This document shows positions 1 through 9,596 of a stretch of 64,000 bases of DNA, in pieces (positions within the stretch are counted from its first letter, which is position 1; each line of letters begins with the position of its first letter). The notes under the pieces were generated by a model that was given only the letters and a program-made list of their open reading frames with translations, did no database searches and was not told the origin of the DNA. The stretch comes from Sporolactobacillus inulinus. GTDB lineage: Bacteria; Bacillota; Bacilli; Bacillales; Sporolactobacillaceae. The DNA lies in NCBI RefSeq assembly GCF_006539285.1, contig NZ_BJMS01000006.1:37893-101892 (forward strand), read 5' to 3'. The position numbers and the translations under genes were made by a program.

Positions 1-548
1 CACTGTTTGACGCCGTTGATGCGGTATGCAGTAAGCAATGTGCAAAACCGCGCATTATTTTAACCTCGCCACAGGGCAAACCGTTTAAGCAACGCGATGC
101 AGAGTTGCTTTCAAAGGAGTCTGGCCTTATTTTTATTTGTGGTCATTATGAAGGCTTTGATGAGCGAATTCCGCAACACTTGGCAACCGATGAATATTCG
201 ATTGGGGACTTTGTGATGACCGGCGGTGAACTTGCAGCAATGGCCATGATCGATAGTGTTGTTCGTCTGCTTCCTGGAGTACTGGGAAATGATACATCGG
301 CAGTAACAGACTCATTTTCCACCGGCTTATTAGAGCATCCGCATTATACCCGGCCGGCCGATTTTCGAGGAATGAAAGTCCCTGATCTTCTGCTTTCGGG
401 GAATCATGAAAAGATTGCGGAATGGCGCTTAAAAGAATCCCTTCGCCGAACCTATGAACGAAGGCCGGATCTGCTTGAAGGCCTCAGTTTAACCGATCAA
501 GAAGAAAAATGGCTGCGCGCATGGAAAAAAGATGCTGATCATAGGTAA
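1..548 (+). CDS. trmD: tRNA (guanine-N1)-methyltransferase TrmD, 3' part
   Basis: TrmD methylates G37 of tRNAs next to the anticodon using S-adenosylmethionine, which prevents +1 frameshifting. The reading frame is open from base 3, so the gene enters from the left edge and its N-terminus is missing. Seen here are the SAM-binding trefoil-knot signatures of SPOUT methyltransferases: [10 protein letters not shown], then [15 protein letters not shown], then [18 protein letters not shown]-terminal helical domain ending near WLRAWKKD follows. The standard order rpsP-rimM-trmD-rplS places rplS just downstream, as found. No internal stop or frameshift is visible in the portion present. Confidence 0.97.
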   Translation, partial: LFDAVDAVCSKQCAKPRIILTSPQGKPFKQRDAELLSKESGLIFICGHYEGFDERIPQHLATDEYSIGDFVMTGGELAAMAMIDSVVRLLPGVLGNDTSAVTDSFSTGLLEHPHYTRPADFRGMKVPDLLLSGNHEKIAEWRLKESLRRTYERRPDLLEGLSLTDQEEKWLRAWKKDADHR

Positions 549-597
549 CCGATTCATTGGTACAAAAAAGCTTGCAACTAATCTTTTAATTATGTTA

Positions 598-689
598 TGA
601 TTGAATGCGTGGCAATTGCCAGTGAATACGATGTTCCGCTGTGTTCTATAAGGATGCATGAGCATTTGTACGGAAGGAGGACATTCCTC
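598..689 (+). promoter_or_regulatory. Probable L19 ribosomal protein leader RNA
   Basis: The 140-base gap before rplS carries secondary structure. There is a 12-base palindrome TGGCAATTGCCA at 610-621. TTCCG at 634-638 can pair with CGGAA at 671-675, directly abutting the Shine-Dalgarno GGAGG. Bacillales rplS genes are commonly preceded by the L19 leader family, thought to allow autoregulation. The position and the TTCCG/CGGAA pairing fit from memory, but I could not run a covariance model. Confidence 0.55.
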
Positions 690-1031
690 ATGTCTCATAT
701 TATTGATGAAATTACCAAAGAACAACTGCGTTCAGATCTCCCGGATTTTCGTCCTGGCGATACGCTCAAAGTGCACGTAAAGATTGTTGAAGGTTCACAC
801 GAACGTATTCAGGTCTTTGAAGGTGTTGTGATCAAACGTCATGGCAGCGGCATTAGCGCAACGTTTACCGTACGTAAGATTTCTTACGGTGTCGGTGTTG
901 AGCGTGCGTTCCCGGTGAACTCGCCGAAGATCGATAAGATCGAAGTCGTTCGTCATGGTAAAGTACGTCGTGCGAAGTTGTACTATCTGCGTGCTCTGCG
1001 TGGTAAAAAAGCACGTATTAAGAGCAGATAA
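690..1031 (+). CDS. rplS: 50S ribosomal protein L19
   Basis: L19 is a 113-residue protein at the interface of the 30S and 50S subunits. The start is the ATG at 690, preceded by a strong GGAAGGAGG and giving the family N-terminus [13 protein letters not shown]. Conserved stretches include [29 protein letters not shown] and the basic C-terminus [10 protein letters not shown]. Upstream ATG codons in the same frame (597 onward) lie in the leader RNA and lack a ribosome binding site, so they are rejected. The gene follows trmD and is closed by a terminator at 1068-1103. Confidence 0.98.
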   Translation: MSHIIDEITKEQLRSDLPDFRPGDTLKVHVKIVEGSHERIQVFEGVVIKRHGSGISATFTVRKISYGVGVERAFPVNSPKIDKIEVVRHGKVRRAKLYYLRALRGKKARIKSR

Positions 1032-1067
1032 GCGATTTGAACGTCAAAGTACACAGAAACAAAAAGG

Positions 1068-1103
1068 AGAGGCTTGGGGTGACCGGGCCTCTTCGTTTTT
1101 TTT
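1068..1103 (+). terminator. Intrinsic terminator after rplS
   Basis: AGAGGC at 1068-1073 pairs perfectly with GCCTCT at 1087-1092 and is followed by a T-rich run to 1103. It closes the trmD-rplS transcription unit before rbgA. Confidence 0.8.
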
Positions 1104-1147
1104 ACAAGATAAGAAACTAAAGGAAATGTAGATTGGAGGATTGTGTG

Positions 1148-2014
1148 ATGTCTATTCAATGGTATCCAGGCCATATGGCCAAAGCGAAGCGGCAGATGAT
1201 TGAGAAAATCAAGCAAATCGATGTTGTGATCGAACTGGTTGACAGCCGGGTCCCAATGTCTTCAAGAAATCCACTCGTAGACGAAATTGCATCAGGGAAA
1301 CCGAGACTTTTGCTGATGAATAAAATCGATATGGCGGATCGACGTGCAACGAAGGCATGGCAGAATTATTTTGAAGATCATGGTTTAAAAGTTCATTTAG
1401 TGAACAGTCAAACCGGACAAGGCGTTTCCATGATTCCAGAAGCTGTCCGTCAGTTGACTGCTGCAAGGAGGAAGAAGTTGGAGGATAAAGGCTTCCGTCC
1501 ACATGCAGATCGCGCCTTGATTTTAGGTATTCCTAATGTTGGGAAATCGACCTTGATTAACCGTCTTGCTGGAAAAAGGATCGCGAAAATTGGCGATCGT
1601 CCAGGGGTAACAACAGCTCAACAATGGATTAAGGTTGGAAAGACAATGGAGCTGCTGGATACACCGGGGATATTATGGCCGAAATTTGATGATCCGCAAG
1701 TTGGCCTCCGTCTTGCGGCAACCGGTGCAATTAAGGAGGAATTGCTTGATTTTCAAGAAATTGCGTTCTTCCTCATAAAAACAATGCTCGTTCATTATCG
1801 CGAAGCTTTCGCAAAGCGTTTTCAACTAGCCGATCTTCCTGAACTTGACGGAGTGGACGATCAGGACCTAATTGTTAAGGTGTTTGATCAGATTGGCAAA
1901 AAAAGAGGTTGTTTAATGAGCGGCGGTATAATTAATTATGATCGCGTCTCTGAGCTGATTATTCGCGATTTTAGAGGACAAAAAATTGGACCGTTAACGC
2001 TAGAATGGCCGTGA
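1148..2014 (+). CDS. rbgA: Ribosome biogenesis GTPase RbgA (YlqF)
   Basis: RbgA is a circularly permuted GTPase that drives late maturation of the 50S subunit. The protein is 288 residues. The G4 motif NKID (residues 58-61) precedes the Walker A motif GIPNVGKST (about residues 127-135) and the G3 motif DTPG; this permuted order is diagnostic. The N-terminus MSIQWYPGHMAKAKRQM matches the family, so ATG 1148 is chosen, with GGAGG 1135-1139 eight bases upstream. A TTG at 1133 is in frame but overlaps the Shine-Dalgarno. The C-terminal domain is the ANTAR-like RNA-binding part of the family. Next to rplS and rnhB, as in B. subtilis. Confidence 0.97.
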   Translation: MSIQWYPGHMAKAKRQMIEKIKQIDVVIELVDSRVPMSSRNPLVDEIASGKPRLLLMNKIDMADRRATKAWQNYFEDHGLKVHLVNSQTGQGVSMIPEAVRQLTAARRKKLEDKGFRPHADRALILGIPNVGKSTLINRLAGKRIAKIGDRPGVTTAQQWIKVGKTMELLDTPGILWPKFDDPQVGLRLAATGAIKEELLDFQEIAFFLIKTMLVHYREAFAKRFQLADLPELDGVDDQDLIVKVFDQIGKKRGCLMSGGIINYDRVSELIIRDFRGQKIGPLTLEWP

Positions 2015-2082
2015 ACGGTGCCTAAAGTGCTAAATAGATAGGCAACTGCGTCCGATATAGAGAATACAGGGGAAGAAGATAA

Positions 2083-2844
2083 ATGAGACGAATGACGATT
2101 GCTGAACTTAAAACGAGATTGTCGGATGGTGTTAGTCTAAATGAAGAGGAGCAGCAACAGCTTCGTGCCGATTCGCGTGCGGGTGTCCAAAGGCTCTTGG
2201 TTAAATGGGAGAAGAAACGCGCACATCTGCAAGCCCTCGTTGAACGGTACCATCAAATGAATCACTTTGAGAACGAAGCCCGGCTGGCTGGTGCGCAACG
2301 TGTTGCCGGTATTGATGAGGCAGGTCGCGGTCCGCTGGCCGGCCCGGTTGTGGCAGCCTGCGTTGTGCTCAAACCTGAGACGGTGATTCCGGGAATAAAC
2401 GATTCAAAACAACTCACTGCGGCAAAACGGGACTTCCTATACGACCAAATACGTGGATCTGCAGCGTTTTATGGGATCGGAATTGTATCGGCTCGGGAGA
2501 TCGATGAAATCAATATTTATCAAGCCGCAAAAAAAGCAATGGTACGGGCAGTTAAGCAAATGGATCACCAGCCGGATCATTTACTGATCGATGCAATGGA
2601 GCTTCCGCTAGACGTTCCGCAAACGTCACTGATCAAGGGTGACGCGCGCAGCAACTCTATTGCAGCAGCGTCCATTCTGGCTAAAGTAACGCGGGATCGT
2701 CTGATGTGTGAGCTTGATTCCGTTTATCCCGGATACGATTTCGCATCTCATAAAGGATATGGAACAAAAGCTCATTTAAAAGCAATCGAGCGCTTAGGCA
2801 CATGTCCGGAACACCGAATGACCTTTGCGCCGCTTAAATCGTGA
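2083..2844 (+). CDS. rnhB: Ribonuclease HII
   Basis: RNase HII nicks RNA-DNA hybrids and single ribonucleotides in DNA, starting ribonucleotide excision repair. The 253-residue protein has the type 2 catalytic set: GIDEAGRGPLAGP (Asp and Glu), LIDAMEL (Asp) and KGDARSNSIAAASILAKVTRD (Asp). The conserved GINDSKQL is also present. About 70 N-terminal residues form the extra helical domain typical of Bacillales enzymes. The ATG at 2083 has GGGGAAGAAG just upstream; a second in-frame ATG at 2092 is possible but less well spaced. Confidence 0.96.
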   Translation: MRRMTIAELKTRLSDGVSLNEEEQQQLRADSRAGVQRLLVKWEKKRAHLQALVERYHQMNHFENEARLAGAQRVAGIDEAGRGPLAGPVVAACVVLKPETVIPGINDSKQLTAAKRDFLYDQIRGSAAFYGIGIVSAREIDEINIYQAAKKAMVRAVKQMDHQPDHLLIDAMELPLDVPQTSLIKGDARSNSIAAASILAKVTRDRLMCELDSVYPGYDFASHKGYGTKAHLKAIERLGTCPEHRMTFAPLKS

Positions 2845-2868
2845 ACATGTCTATGAGAAGGTGATTGT

Positions 2869-4398
2869 GTGAACTTCCAGCCTTATGCAATCAGTCAAAG
2901 CCAAATGATCGGTGCCTATGCTCCGGAACAAATACTGCGCGGCAAGGTTCTCGAACTGCTTCCCGACCGAACAGCGATTGTCCGGCTTGGTGCGAAGCAA
3001 ATCGTGGCAAAAGTTGCAGCTGTTGAACCGCCATTGGAAATGGGAAAAGAATACTTATTTCAGCTTCTGCAAAAGACAAATGAAGTGCGCGCGAAGCTGG
3101 TTGCGCACGCACCTTCTGCATCGGTTACGGAATATATACATAATGCAGCTGATTCGGTTGCTCAGGCCCTCGACTTGAAAAACGATGCATTGACCCGAAA
3201 AATTGTTCAATTCTTTCTCGAGCACAACATGCCGGTCTCGCGAGAACCGATTCAGAATGCGAGTGCGTTATTATCGATGAGTCGGAACTTAGCATCAGAC
3301 TTGCAAGCGATTCGCTGGCTGCAGCAGAAGCAGCTGCCGCTTTCAGAATCCTTTTTTAAGGCTGCGCAGGCATTGTCAGGGCCAGATCCGATACAGACAC
3401 AGCTCAATCAGTTGATGCAAAGGATTGAGCAGACGCACTCAGAGCATCCATCCATCCAAAAGTTGAAAGCAACGCTACATTCTTTTATCGACTTCTTTCC
3501 GGAACAGGCGAGTGCAAGACTCCTGCATCAAATTGGTGCTGAGAAGAGCGGTGCGCTGTTAAGGGAGTATCTGTCCGCGCACATAGACACCGTTCACTCA
3601 AACGATCTTAGATCATCTGTCGCTGCATTTATCGATGGAGCCAATGATCCTCAAGCACTTGCTGCGCTGTTAAGCAAGACGGGTCTGAGGCAATCCCCAC
3701 AACAATTTTCCGAAAATTTTTTCACATTTGTCACAGAACATTCAGAAATTAAACCACAGCTTCATACAGGTGAAGGGGAAAACTTATTTTTCACGATGCT
3801 TAAGAAATTGGGATTCGACTACGAATTTCGGATCGGTCAACAGCAAGAGGAGCAGACAAAAGGAAGCGGCTTGGCTTTGGATACCCTGAAGGGGCATTTG
3901 ATTGCAGTTTCCCAAAATCAGACGATTCCACAATCCGTTCGGGAAACAGCGCAGATGATTGTTCAAAAGATTACCGGACAACAATTGCAGCTGGCAGCAG
4001 CTGATCCATTTGTTGCACAGTTTTCTTTACAGATTCCCGTTCCCCATAATCAATCGCTGACCGATGTGTCGGTCTATCTCGAAAGCAAACGGGACAGAAA
4101 AGGAAAACTGGACCCAGATTCATGCACCATTGCACTATTACTTGACTTAGCACATCTGAAAGAAACCCTGATCACGCTCCATAGTCAAAATCGTTCTTTA
4201 TCAATTAATATACAAAATGATCACATGGATGTGCGCCCCTTTTTAAAAGCCAGAGAACCTGCGCTTAGCGAACGGCTCGCGGCGATGGGCTACCGATTGC
4301 TTTCCTTATCTCAGTCTGCCCAAGTTGATGAACAGCTAAAAAAAAGAGTAACCGAACCGCTCACTCAAACCACTTATCGTATGGATGTGAAAATATAA
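2869..4398 (+). CDS. ylqG: YlqG-like protein with FliK-like C-terminal region
   Basis: This 509-residue protein is recognised mainly by position, between rnhB and ylqH as in B. subtilis. Starts at GTG 2869 after GAGAAGG. The N-terminal part (about 1-90) looks like a small beta-rich domain (GKVLELLPDRTAIVRLG). The middle is helical and Gln/Ser-rich. Residues about 385-485 show a hydrophobic pattern like the FliK hook-length C-terminal domain: LDLAHLKETLITLHSQ, then VRPFLKAREPALSERLAAMGYRLLSL. Its stop overlaps the start of ylqH (TAATG), implying translational coupling. FlhB and FliK interact in flagellar export, so a FliK-like protein beside an FlhB-tail-like protein is suggestive. The function is not known to me, and the FliK similarity is by eye only. 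Confidence 0.7.
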   Translation: MNFQPYAISQSQMIGAYAPEQILRGKVLELLPDRTAIVRLGAKQIVAKVAAVEPPLEMGKEYLFQLLQKTNEVRAKLVAHAPSASVTEYIHNAADSVAQALDLKNDALTRKIVQFFLEHNMPVSREPIQNASALLSMSRNLASDLQAIRWLQQKQLPLSESFFKAAQALSGPDPIQTQLNQLMQRIEQTHSEHPSIQKLKATLHSFIDFFPEQASARLLHQIGAEKSGALLREYLSAHIDTVHSNDLRSSVAAFIDGANDPQALAALLSKTGLRQSPQQFSENFFTFVTEHSEIKPQLHTGEGENLFFTMLKKLGFDYEFRIGQQQEEQTKGSGLALDTLKGHLIAVSQNQTIPQSVRETAQMIVQKITGQQLQLAAADPFVAQFSLQIPVPHNQSLTDVSVYLESKRDRKGKLDPDSCTIALLLDLAHLKETLITLHSQNRSLSINIQNDHMDVRPFLKAREPALSERLAAMGYRLLSLSQSAQVDEQLKKRVTEPLTQTTYRMDVKI

Positions 4399-4682
4399 TG
4401 GAACATTCTGAACGAAAAAAGAAAGCTGTTGCACTAAGCTATCAAAGAGGAGAAGATCAAGCGCCACGGGTCGTTGCTAAAGGAGATGATCAACAGGCGG
4501 AACGCATCATTATGGAGGCGAAACAGCATGATATTCCCATTCAAGAAGACCCAGAACTTGTCTCCGTTCTAGGGCAGCTCGACTTGGAACAGACGATTCC
4601 TCCTGAACTCTATCAAATCGTTGCGGAATTATTTGATTTCATCTATACTGTGGATGAACAAGTTTCAGAAAAAAAAGAATAA
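4398..4682 (+). CDS. ylqH: YlqH, FlhB C-terminal-domain-like protein
   Basis: A 94-residue soluble protein resembling the cytoplasmic tail of FlhB (EscU/YscU/FlhB_C family). KKAVALSYQRGEDQAPRVVAKG aligns with the start of the FlhB cleaved tail (AVALKY, APKVIAKGAD in FlhB of this window). ELYQIVAELFDFIYTVDE aligns with the FlhB C-terminal helix. It lacks the membrane domain and the NPTH autocleavage motif, beginning almost exactly where the cleaved tail of FlhB would begin. It overlaps ylqG by one base. A role in export specificity or competition with FlhB is inference only. Confidence 0.85.
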   Translation: MEHSERKKKAVALSYQRGEDQAPRVVAKGDDQQAERIIMEAKQHDIPIQEDPELVSVLGQLDLEQTIPPELYQIVAELFDFIYTVDEQVSEKKE

Positions 4683-4834
4683 CAAAATCGTTTGACCTTC
4701 GTTTCGACGGTAACTCGTTTCTTCCGTTCAGCTTTCCTCATGGCCGAATCGCTTACGTGATTTTGCTTAGCCCCCTCATCTTATTTGTTTCAACGTTTGT
4801 TGTACACTACTTTTTTGCATTGGAAGGTGTGTCC

Positions 4835-5713
4835 ATGGATCATTTTACACGAGAATTAATTGTGCTCAATCATTGCCGCGGAGTAGGCAGAAAAATGATT
4901 TGGCGGCTGTTGCAACGAGACCCGGATTTAAGTCGATTCCGCAACTATTCAGCACGTGATATCCAGCGATTTTTCCATATATCCCAAGCAAAAGCAAATG
5001 TTTTTATTGACGATCTTCACCAGTTAGACCCCAAAAAACTGCTGTCAATGCTTCACGCGCAGCAGATTACCCCCATAACTTTTCACCATTCATCGTATCC
5101 TAAATTATTGAAGCATATTTTTGACCCGCCGTATTTAATCTATGCCAAAGGAAATATTTCGTTATTAAATGAAACAAAAATGCTAAGTGTCGTAGGTACG
5201 AGGCATCCGAGTCGTGAAGCGCTTCAGATTATCAACAAAATTGTCGTTCCGTTAATGAAAAGTGGATGGACGATTGTCAGCGGAATGGCAATGGGAATCG
5301 ATGGTATGGCGCACCAGCAGGCATTGGCGCATCAAACGATTGCCGTGCTCGGTTCCGGATTGAACCACCCGTACCCAAGGCAGAACTGTCCCCTGTTCAA
5401 ACAAATGTGTGCTTCGCAGCTTGTGATCAGTGAGTACCCACCTGATGCACGGCCGGAACGTTGGCGTTTTCCAGAACGAAATCGAATCATAAGCGGAATG
5501 ACATTGGGAACATTAGTGATTGAGGCGAAAGAAAAGAGCGGTTCATTAATTACTGCTGATCAAGCCCTTGATCAAGGTCGTGATGTGTTTGCAGTTCCGG
5601 GTTCTATTTTTAAGGAAACATGTGGTGGAACGCATCGTCTAATTCAGCAAGGCGCGAAACTGGTCTGTGATTGGCAGGATATTATCCAGGAATTAACTTG
5701 GAGAATGGAGTAA
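4835..5713 (+). CDS. dprA: DNA-processing protein DprA (Smf)
   Basis: DprA binds incoming single-stranded DNA during natural transformation and loads RecA. Coding runs for 292 residues with the Rossmann-like DprA core: VVGTRHPSREA, then GWTIVSGMAMGIDGMAHQQAL, AVLGSGLNHPYPRQN, FPERNRIISGMTLGTLVIEAKEKSGSLITADQAL and GRDVFAVPGSI. The N-terminal ~70 residues form the SAM-like helical domain. ATG 4835 is preceded by GGAAGGTG. An upstream ATG at 4757 would add a hydrophobic stretch foreign to the family. In B. subtilis sucC and sucD lie between ylqH and dprA; here the gap is only 152 bases. Confidence 0.95.
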   Translation: MDHFTRELIVLNHCRGVGRKMIWRLLQRDPDLSRFRNYSARDIQRFFHISQAKANVFIDDLHQLDPKKLLSMLHAQQITPITFHHSSYPKLLKHIFDPPYLIYAKGNISLLNETKMLSVVGTRHPSREALQIINKIVVPLMKSGWTIVSGMAMGIDGMAHQQALAHQTIAVLGSGLNHPYPRQNCPLFKQMCASQLVISEYPPDARPERWRFPERNRIISGMTLGTLVIEAKEKSGSLITADQALDQGRDVFAVPGSIFKETCGGTHRLIQQGAKLVCDWQDIIQELTWRME

Positions 5714-5779
5714 TTTTAAGAAAAGAGCAGTTAATTCGGCTTTCCTTACGAATCCTTGATATTGCCGCTCTGTTAATGT

Positions 5780-5808
5780 TTGACAAAGCCTTCATCAATC
5801 ATTACTAT
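5780..5808 (+). promoter_or_regulatory. Sigma-A promoter of topA
   Basis: Consensus -35 TTGACA (5780-5785), a 17-base spacer and -10 TACTAT (5803-5808). It lies 41 bases upstream of the topA start codon, so topA probably has its own vegetative transcript. Confidence 0.8.
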
Positions 5809-5849
5809 TAGTGAAGATTTGACTATTCACAGAAAGGGGGAGAACAATC

Positions 5850-7937
5850 ATGAATGATTATCTCGTCATTGTCGAATCTCCCGCTAAAGCGAAAACAATA
5901 AAACGTTATCTTGGTTCAAAATATGAAGTGAAGGCATCAATGGGGCATGTACGCGATTTACCGAAAAGTCAGATGGGCATTGATGTGAATGATCACTTTA
6001 AACCGCGTTATATTACGATTCGCGGGAAGGGACCAGTGCTCAAAGAACTGAAAAGCGCCGCAAAAAAAGCGAAAAAAGTATACCTTGCAGCCGACCCCGA
6101 TCGAGAAGGAGAAGCGATTGCATGGCATCTCGCCCACAGTCTTGATATTGATGATCGCTCCGCCTGCCGCGTTGTTTTCAACGAAATTACGAAGCCGGCG
6201 ATTAAGGCAGCGTTTAAAAAGCCGCGTACGATCAACATGGACTTGGTTGATGCGCAGCAAGCAAGACGTATTCTCGACCGGCTTGTCGGTTATAACATTA
6301 GCCCACTTTTATGGAAAAAGGTGAAAAAAGGGCTGAGTGCTGGGCGTGTTCAATCGGTCGCGCTGCGTATGATCATGGAACGCGAAAAAGAAATAAAAGC
6401 ATTCGTTCCGGAAGAATACTGGTCGATCGGCAGCTCCTTTCGAGTCGGCGACGAATCGTTTGAGGCTGCATTCTACGGCATTGAGGGAAAAAAGAAAGAA
6501 TTGAAAACTGAGGATGATGTAAAAAACGTCCTCGCAAAGATAAAGGATCAAACGTTTACCGTTCAAAACGTTCAGAAGAAAGAACGGCTGCGCTATCCGG
6601 TTGTGCCGTTTACGACCTCTTCGCTGCAGCAGGAAGCTGCGAGAAAGCTGAATTTCAGAGCGCGAAAAACCATGATGATTGCCCAACAGCTTTACGAAGG
6701 AATTGCGCTTGGCAAACAGGGCAGCACCGGGCTCATTACGTACATGAGAACCGATTCTACACGCATTTCCGAGGTTGCTAAAACGGAAGCAAAGTCCTTT
6801 ATTTTTGAGAATTACGGCGAAAACTATTATAATAATAAACCTCAGAAAGCCAAAAAATCGGAAAACACACAAGATGCACATGAAGGTGTGCGCCCAACGT
6901 CGGTATTGAGGCAGCCAAAAGAAATAAAAGACTATTTGAGCCGTGATCAATATAAGTTGTATAAACTCATTTGGGAGCGCTTCGTTGCAAGTCAAATGGC
7001 ACCGGCAGTCCTGGATACAGTACGTGCGGATCTTGAACAGAATGGGGTTGTGTTCCGAGCAACAGGCTCTAAAGTTAAATTTCAAGGGTTTATGAAGGTT
7101 TACGTTGAAGGCAGTGATGAGCCGAAAAAGAAGACCGCGGCAAAGGCGAAAGAGAATGATCTTCCGGAACTGGAGAATGGAATGCAAGCGCTACAAGATC
7201 AAACAGATCCGAAACAGCATTATACCCAGCCGCCGCCACGCTATACCGAAGCAACACTCGTGAAAAAAATGGAGGAAATTGGAATCGGTCGCCCGTCTAC
7301 CTATGCACCGACGATTGACACGATTCAGCGACGCAACTATGTGACCATGGATGCGAAGCGATTTGTGCCGACTGAACTAGGCGAGATCGTATTGAATCTG
7401 ATCGTTGAATTCTTTCCTGAAATTATAAATATTGATTTTACGGCTAAGATGGAAACGGATTTGGACGAGGTTGAGGAGGGCTCAAGAAACTGGATTACTC
7501 TGATTGACCATTTCTATGAGGACTTCTCAAAGCGACTATCCAAGGCGGAAAAGGAAATGCAGTCGGTATCCATTAAGGATGAGCCTGCAGGCATTAAATG
7601 TGAGAAATGTGGGCATGAAATGGTTTATAAGATGGGAAGGTTCGGCAAGTTCCTTGCCTGTTCCAACTTTCCGGAATGCCGCAATACAAAACCGATATTG
7701 AAGAAAACAGGCGTACCGTGCCCGAAATGCGGCAAAGGTGAGGTTGTTGAGCGTAGAAGCAAAAAAAGGCGTATTTTCTACGGATGCGATCGTTATCCTG
7801 AATGTGACTTTGTCTCATGGGACAAACCGATTCAGCGCAAGTGTCCGAAATGCGATTCATATCTGGTTGAAAAAAAGACGAAAAACGGTAAATCCGTTGA
7901 ATGTCCGAAATGCGACTATAAAGAAGAGGTACAGTAA
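5850..7937 (+). CDS. topA: DNA topoisomerase I
   Basis: Type IA topoisomerase that relaxes negative supercoils. The 695-residue protein opens with the Toprim domain ([17 protein letters not shown]; then [15 protein letters not shown] with the acidic metal-binding cluster). The cleavage/strand-passage core has the active-site tyrosine in [14 protein letters not shown], at about residue 298. The C-terminus carries three topoisomerase zinc-finger modules, each built on paired CxxC-type cysteines (CEKCG...CSNFPEC, CPKCG...CDRYPEC, CPKCD...CPKC). ATG 5850 follows AAAGGGGGAG. The usual downstream partner trmFO follows 34 bases later. Confidence 0.98.
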   Translation: MNDYLVIVESPAKAKTIKRYLGSKYEVKASMGHVRDLPKSQMGIDVNDHFKPRYITIRGKGPVLKELKSAAKKAKKVYLAADPDREGEAIAWHLAHSLDIDDRSACRVVFNEITKPAIKAAFKKPRTINMDLVDAQQARRILDRLVGYNISPLLWKKVKKGLSAGRVQSVALRMIMEREKEIKAFVPEEYWSIGSSFRVGDESFEAAFYGIEGKKKELKTEDDVKNVLAKIKDQTFTVQNVQKKERLRYPVVPFTTSSLQQEAARKLNFRARKTMMIAQQLYEGIALGKQGSTGLITYMRTDSTRISEVAKTEAKSFIFENYGENYYNNKPQKAKKSENTQDAHEGVRPTSVLRQPKEIKDYLSRDQYKLYKLIWERFVASQMAPAVLDTVRADLEQNGVVFRATGSKVKFQGFMKVYVEGSDEPKKKTAAKAKENDLPELENGMQALQDQTDPKQHYTQPPPRYTEATLVKKMEEIGIGRPSTYAPTIDTIQRRNYVTMDAKRFVPTELGEIVLNLIVEFFPEIINIDFTAKMETDLDEVEEGSRNWITLIDHFYEDFSKRLSKAEKEMQSVSIKDEPAGIKCEKCGHEMVYKMGRFGKFLACSNFPECRNTKPILKKTGVPCPKCGKGEVVERRSKKRRIFYGCDRYPECDFVSWDKPIQRKCPKCDSYLVEKKTKNGKSVECPKCDYKEEVQ

Positions 7938-7971
7938 TCGTTTGAATTGCTTAAAGAAATGAGGAAGATTT

Positions 7972-9279
7972 ATGGCAGGACAATCAGTCAATGTTATCGG
8001 TGCTGGGCTCGCAGGAAGTGAAGCGGCATGGCAGATCGCAAAAAGAGGCATTCCAGTTACACTATATGAAATGCGTCCGAAAAAACAGACACCGGCGCAT
8101 CATACGGATAAGTTTGCTGAACTTGTATGCACCAACTCGCTTCGGTCAAACAGTCTTACCAATGCGGTTGGCATTCTTAAAGAAGAGATGCGCCGCCTTG
8201 ATTCATTGGTTATTGCCGCTGCCGATTCTGCAGCAGTTCCGGCAGGGGGAGCCCTTGCTGTTGATCGTCATGATTTTTCTGGGATCGTCACAAGAAAACT
8301 AAAAGAATTGCCGAATGTAACCGTAATAAATGATGAGGCAGTAACGATTCCGCAAGTGCCGACGATCATCGCCACCGGTCCGTTAACCTCTGCAGTGCTG
8401 TCAGAAGAGATAAAGCGTTTGACTGGTGAAGATTATTTTTATTTTTATGATGCGGCGGCACCAATTATTGATGGGGAAACGATTAATCGTGACAAGGTTT
8501 ATTTAAAATCGCGTTATGACAAGGGCGATGCGGCTTATTTAAATTGTCCGATGAACAAGGAGGAGTTCGAGGCATTCTTCCGTGAGCTGACGACCGCTGA
8601 GACCGCTCCTTTAAAAGATTTTGAACAAGAGAAGTATTTTAGCGGCTGCATGCCTGTTGAAATTATGGCAAGACAAGGCGCAAAAACCCTATTGTTTGGT
8701 CCTTTGAAACCGGTCGGCTTAGAGGATCCTAAGACCGGCAAGCGGCCGTACGCGGTTGTGCAGTTGCGGCAAGACAATTCTGCGGGTACACTTTTCAATA
8801 TGGTAGGGTTCCAAACGCATTTGAAATGGGGCGAGCAGAAACGTGTCTTTCATATGATTCCAGGTTTGGAAGATGCAGAGATCGTGCGTTATGGTGTGAT
8901 GCATCGAAACACATTTCTTAACGCTCCATCTATACTAAAGCCAACGTATCAGACAAAGGTGGACGATCAGTTGTTTTTTGCGGGGCAGATGACCGGTGTT
9001 GAGGGCTATGTGGAATCGGCGGCTTCAGGACTAATTGCTGGAATAAATGCAGCGCGTCTTGCAGTAGCCGAACAGCCAATGAATTTCCCTGAGGAAACTG
9101 TCATTGGCAGTATGGCCCACTACATTACAACGGCCAGTTCAAAGAATTTTCAGCCGATGAATGCAAACTTTGGTTTATTGCCACCGTTGAACGAACGAAT
9201 TAAGGATAAAAAAATACGTGGAGAACGCTATGCGGCACGAGCGTTAGAGCGCCTCAATGATTTTGTTATAAAATTATAA
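7972..9279 (+). CDS. trmFO: Methylenetetrahydrofolate-tRNA-(uracil-5-)-methyltransferase TrmFO
   Basis: TrmFO is a flavoprotein that makes ribothymidine at position 54 of tRNA, using methylenetetrahydrofolate as carbon donor. The 435-residue protein starts with the FAD-binding motif [16 protein letters not shown]. It continues with [14 protein letters not shown], the GPLKPVGL region and [27 protein letters not shown]. All are typical of the GidA-like TrmFO family. Start ATG 7972 has GAGGAAG upstream. In many Bacillales xerC, hslV and hslU follow directly; here no gene follows until codY 492 bases later. Confidence 0.97.
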   Translation: MAGQSVNVIGAGLAGSEAAWQIAKRGIPVTLYEMRPKKQTPAHHTDKFAELVCTNSLRSNSLTNAVGILKEEMRRLDSLVIAAADSAAVPAGGALAVDRHDFSGIVTRKLKELPNVTVINDEAVTIPQVPTIIATGPLTSAVLSEEIKRLTGEDYFYFYDAAAPIIDGETINRDKVYLKSRYDKGDAAYLNCPMNKEEFEAFFRELTTAETAPLKDFEQEKYFSGCMPVEIMARQGAKTLLFGPLKPVGLEDPKTGKRPYAVVQLRQDNSAGTLFNMVGFQTHLKWGEQKRVFHMIPGLEDAEIVRYGVMHRNTFLNAPSILKPTYQTKVDDQLFFAGQMTGVEGYVESAASGLIAGINAARLAVAEQPMNFPEETVIGSMAHYITTASSKNFQPMNANFGLLPPLNERIKDKKIRGERYAARALERLNDFVIKL

Positions 9280-9427
9280 ATATTATTGCTAATTTAAATA
9301 CCGTGTGCTAACATGAATAAGCAGGATTTGTCGGTTTAGTGAGTTTTCCTTGATCATAATAACTTAGATGTTTTAATACGAGAATTTTTGATCATTTATA
9401 GATTTTATAAAAATAGTAAATTCGGAT

Positions 9428-9495
9428 GCCGCAGACCGAATTAGGGGGCTCAGTACAATGGGAGGTGCCTGCCCATCGTATTGCGGCTTTATTTT
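9428..9495 (+). terminator. Terminator-like structured hairpin downstream of trmFO
   Basis: GCCGCA (9428-9433) pairs with TGCGGC (9482-9487), followed by TTTATTTTA. Nested inside, TAC-ATGGG (454-456 and 458-462 of this kilobase) pairs with CCCAT-GTA (9472-9476, 9478-9480), with one mismatch and a nine-base loop. A 13-codon ORF (9458-9499, beginning MGGACPSYC) with AGGGGG nine bases upstream overlaps it. This could be the trmFO terminator, but the 20-base bulge (9434-9453) is unusual for one, so a structured leader or small RNA is also possible. Confidence 0.45.
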
Positions 9496-9596
9496 ATGAA
9501 AGCGTATAAAGATTCAATATTCTGACGAGACTGCAAGCGATGCCACTTTGCATTGCAGATTAGGTACACGGTTCGAAAACTTCTTGGTTGAGAAGA

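Noticed and set aside
4757..4834. Upstream hydrophobic extension of DprA
   Set aside because: Would add a membrane-like segment absent from the family; a ribosome binding site precedes ATG 4835.
6309..7187. 292-codon ORF on the minus strand over topA
   Set aside because: It is an antisense shadow of topA; the encoded sequence has no recognisable domain and no ribosome binding site was seen.
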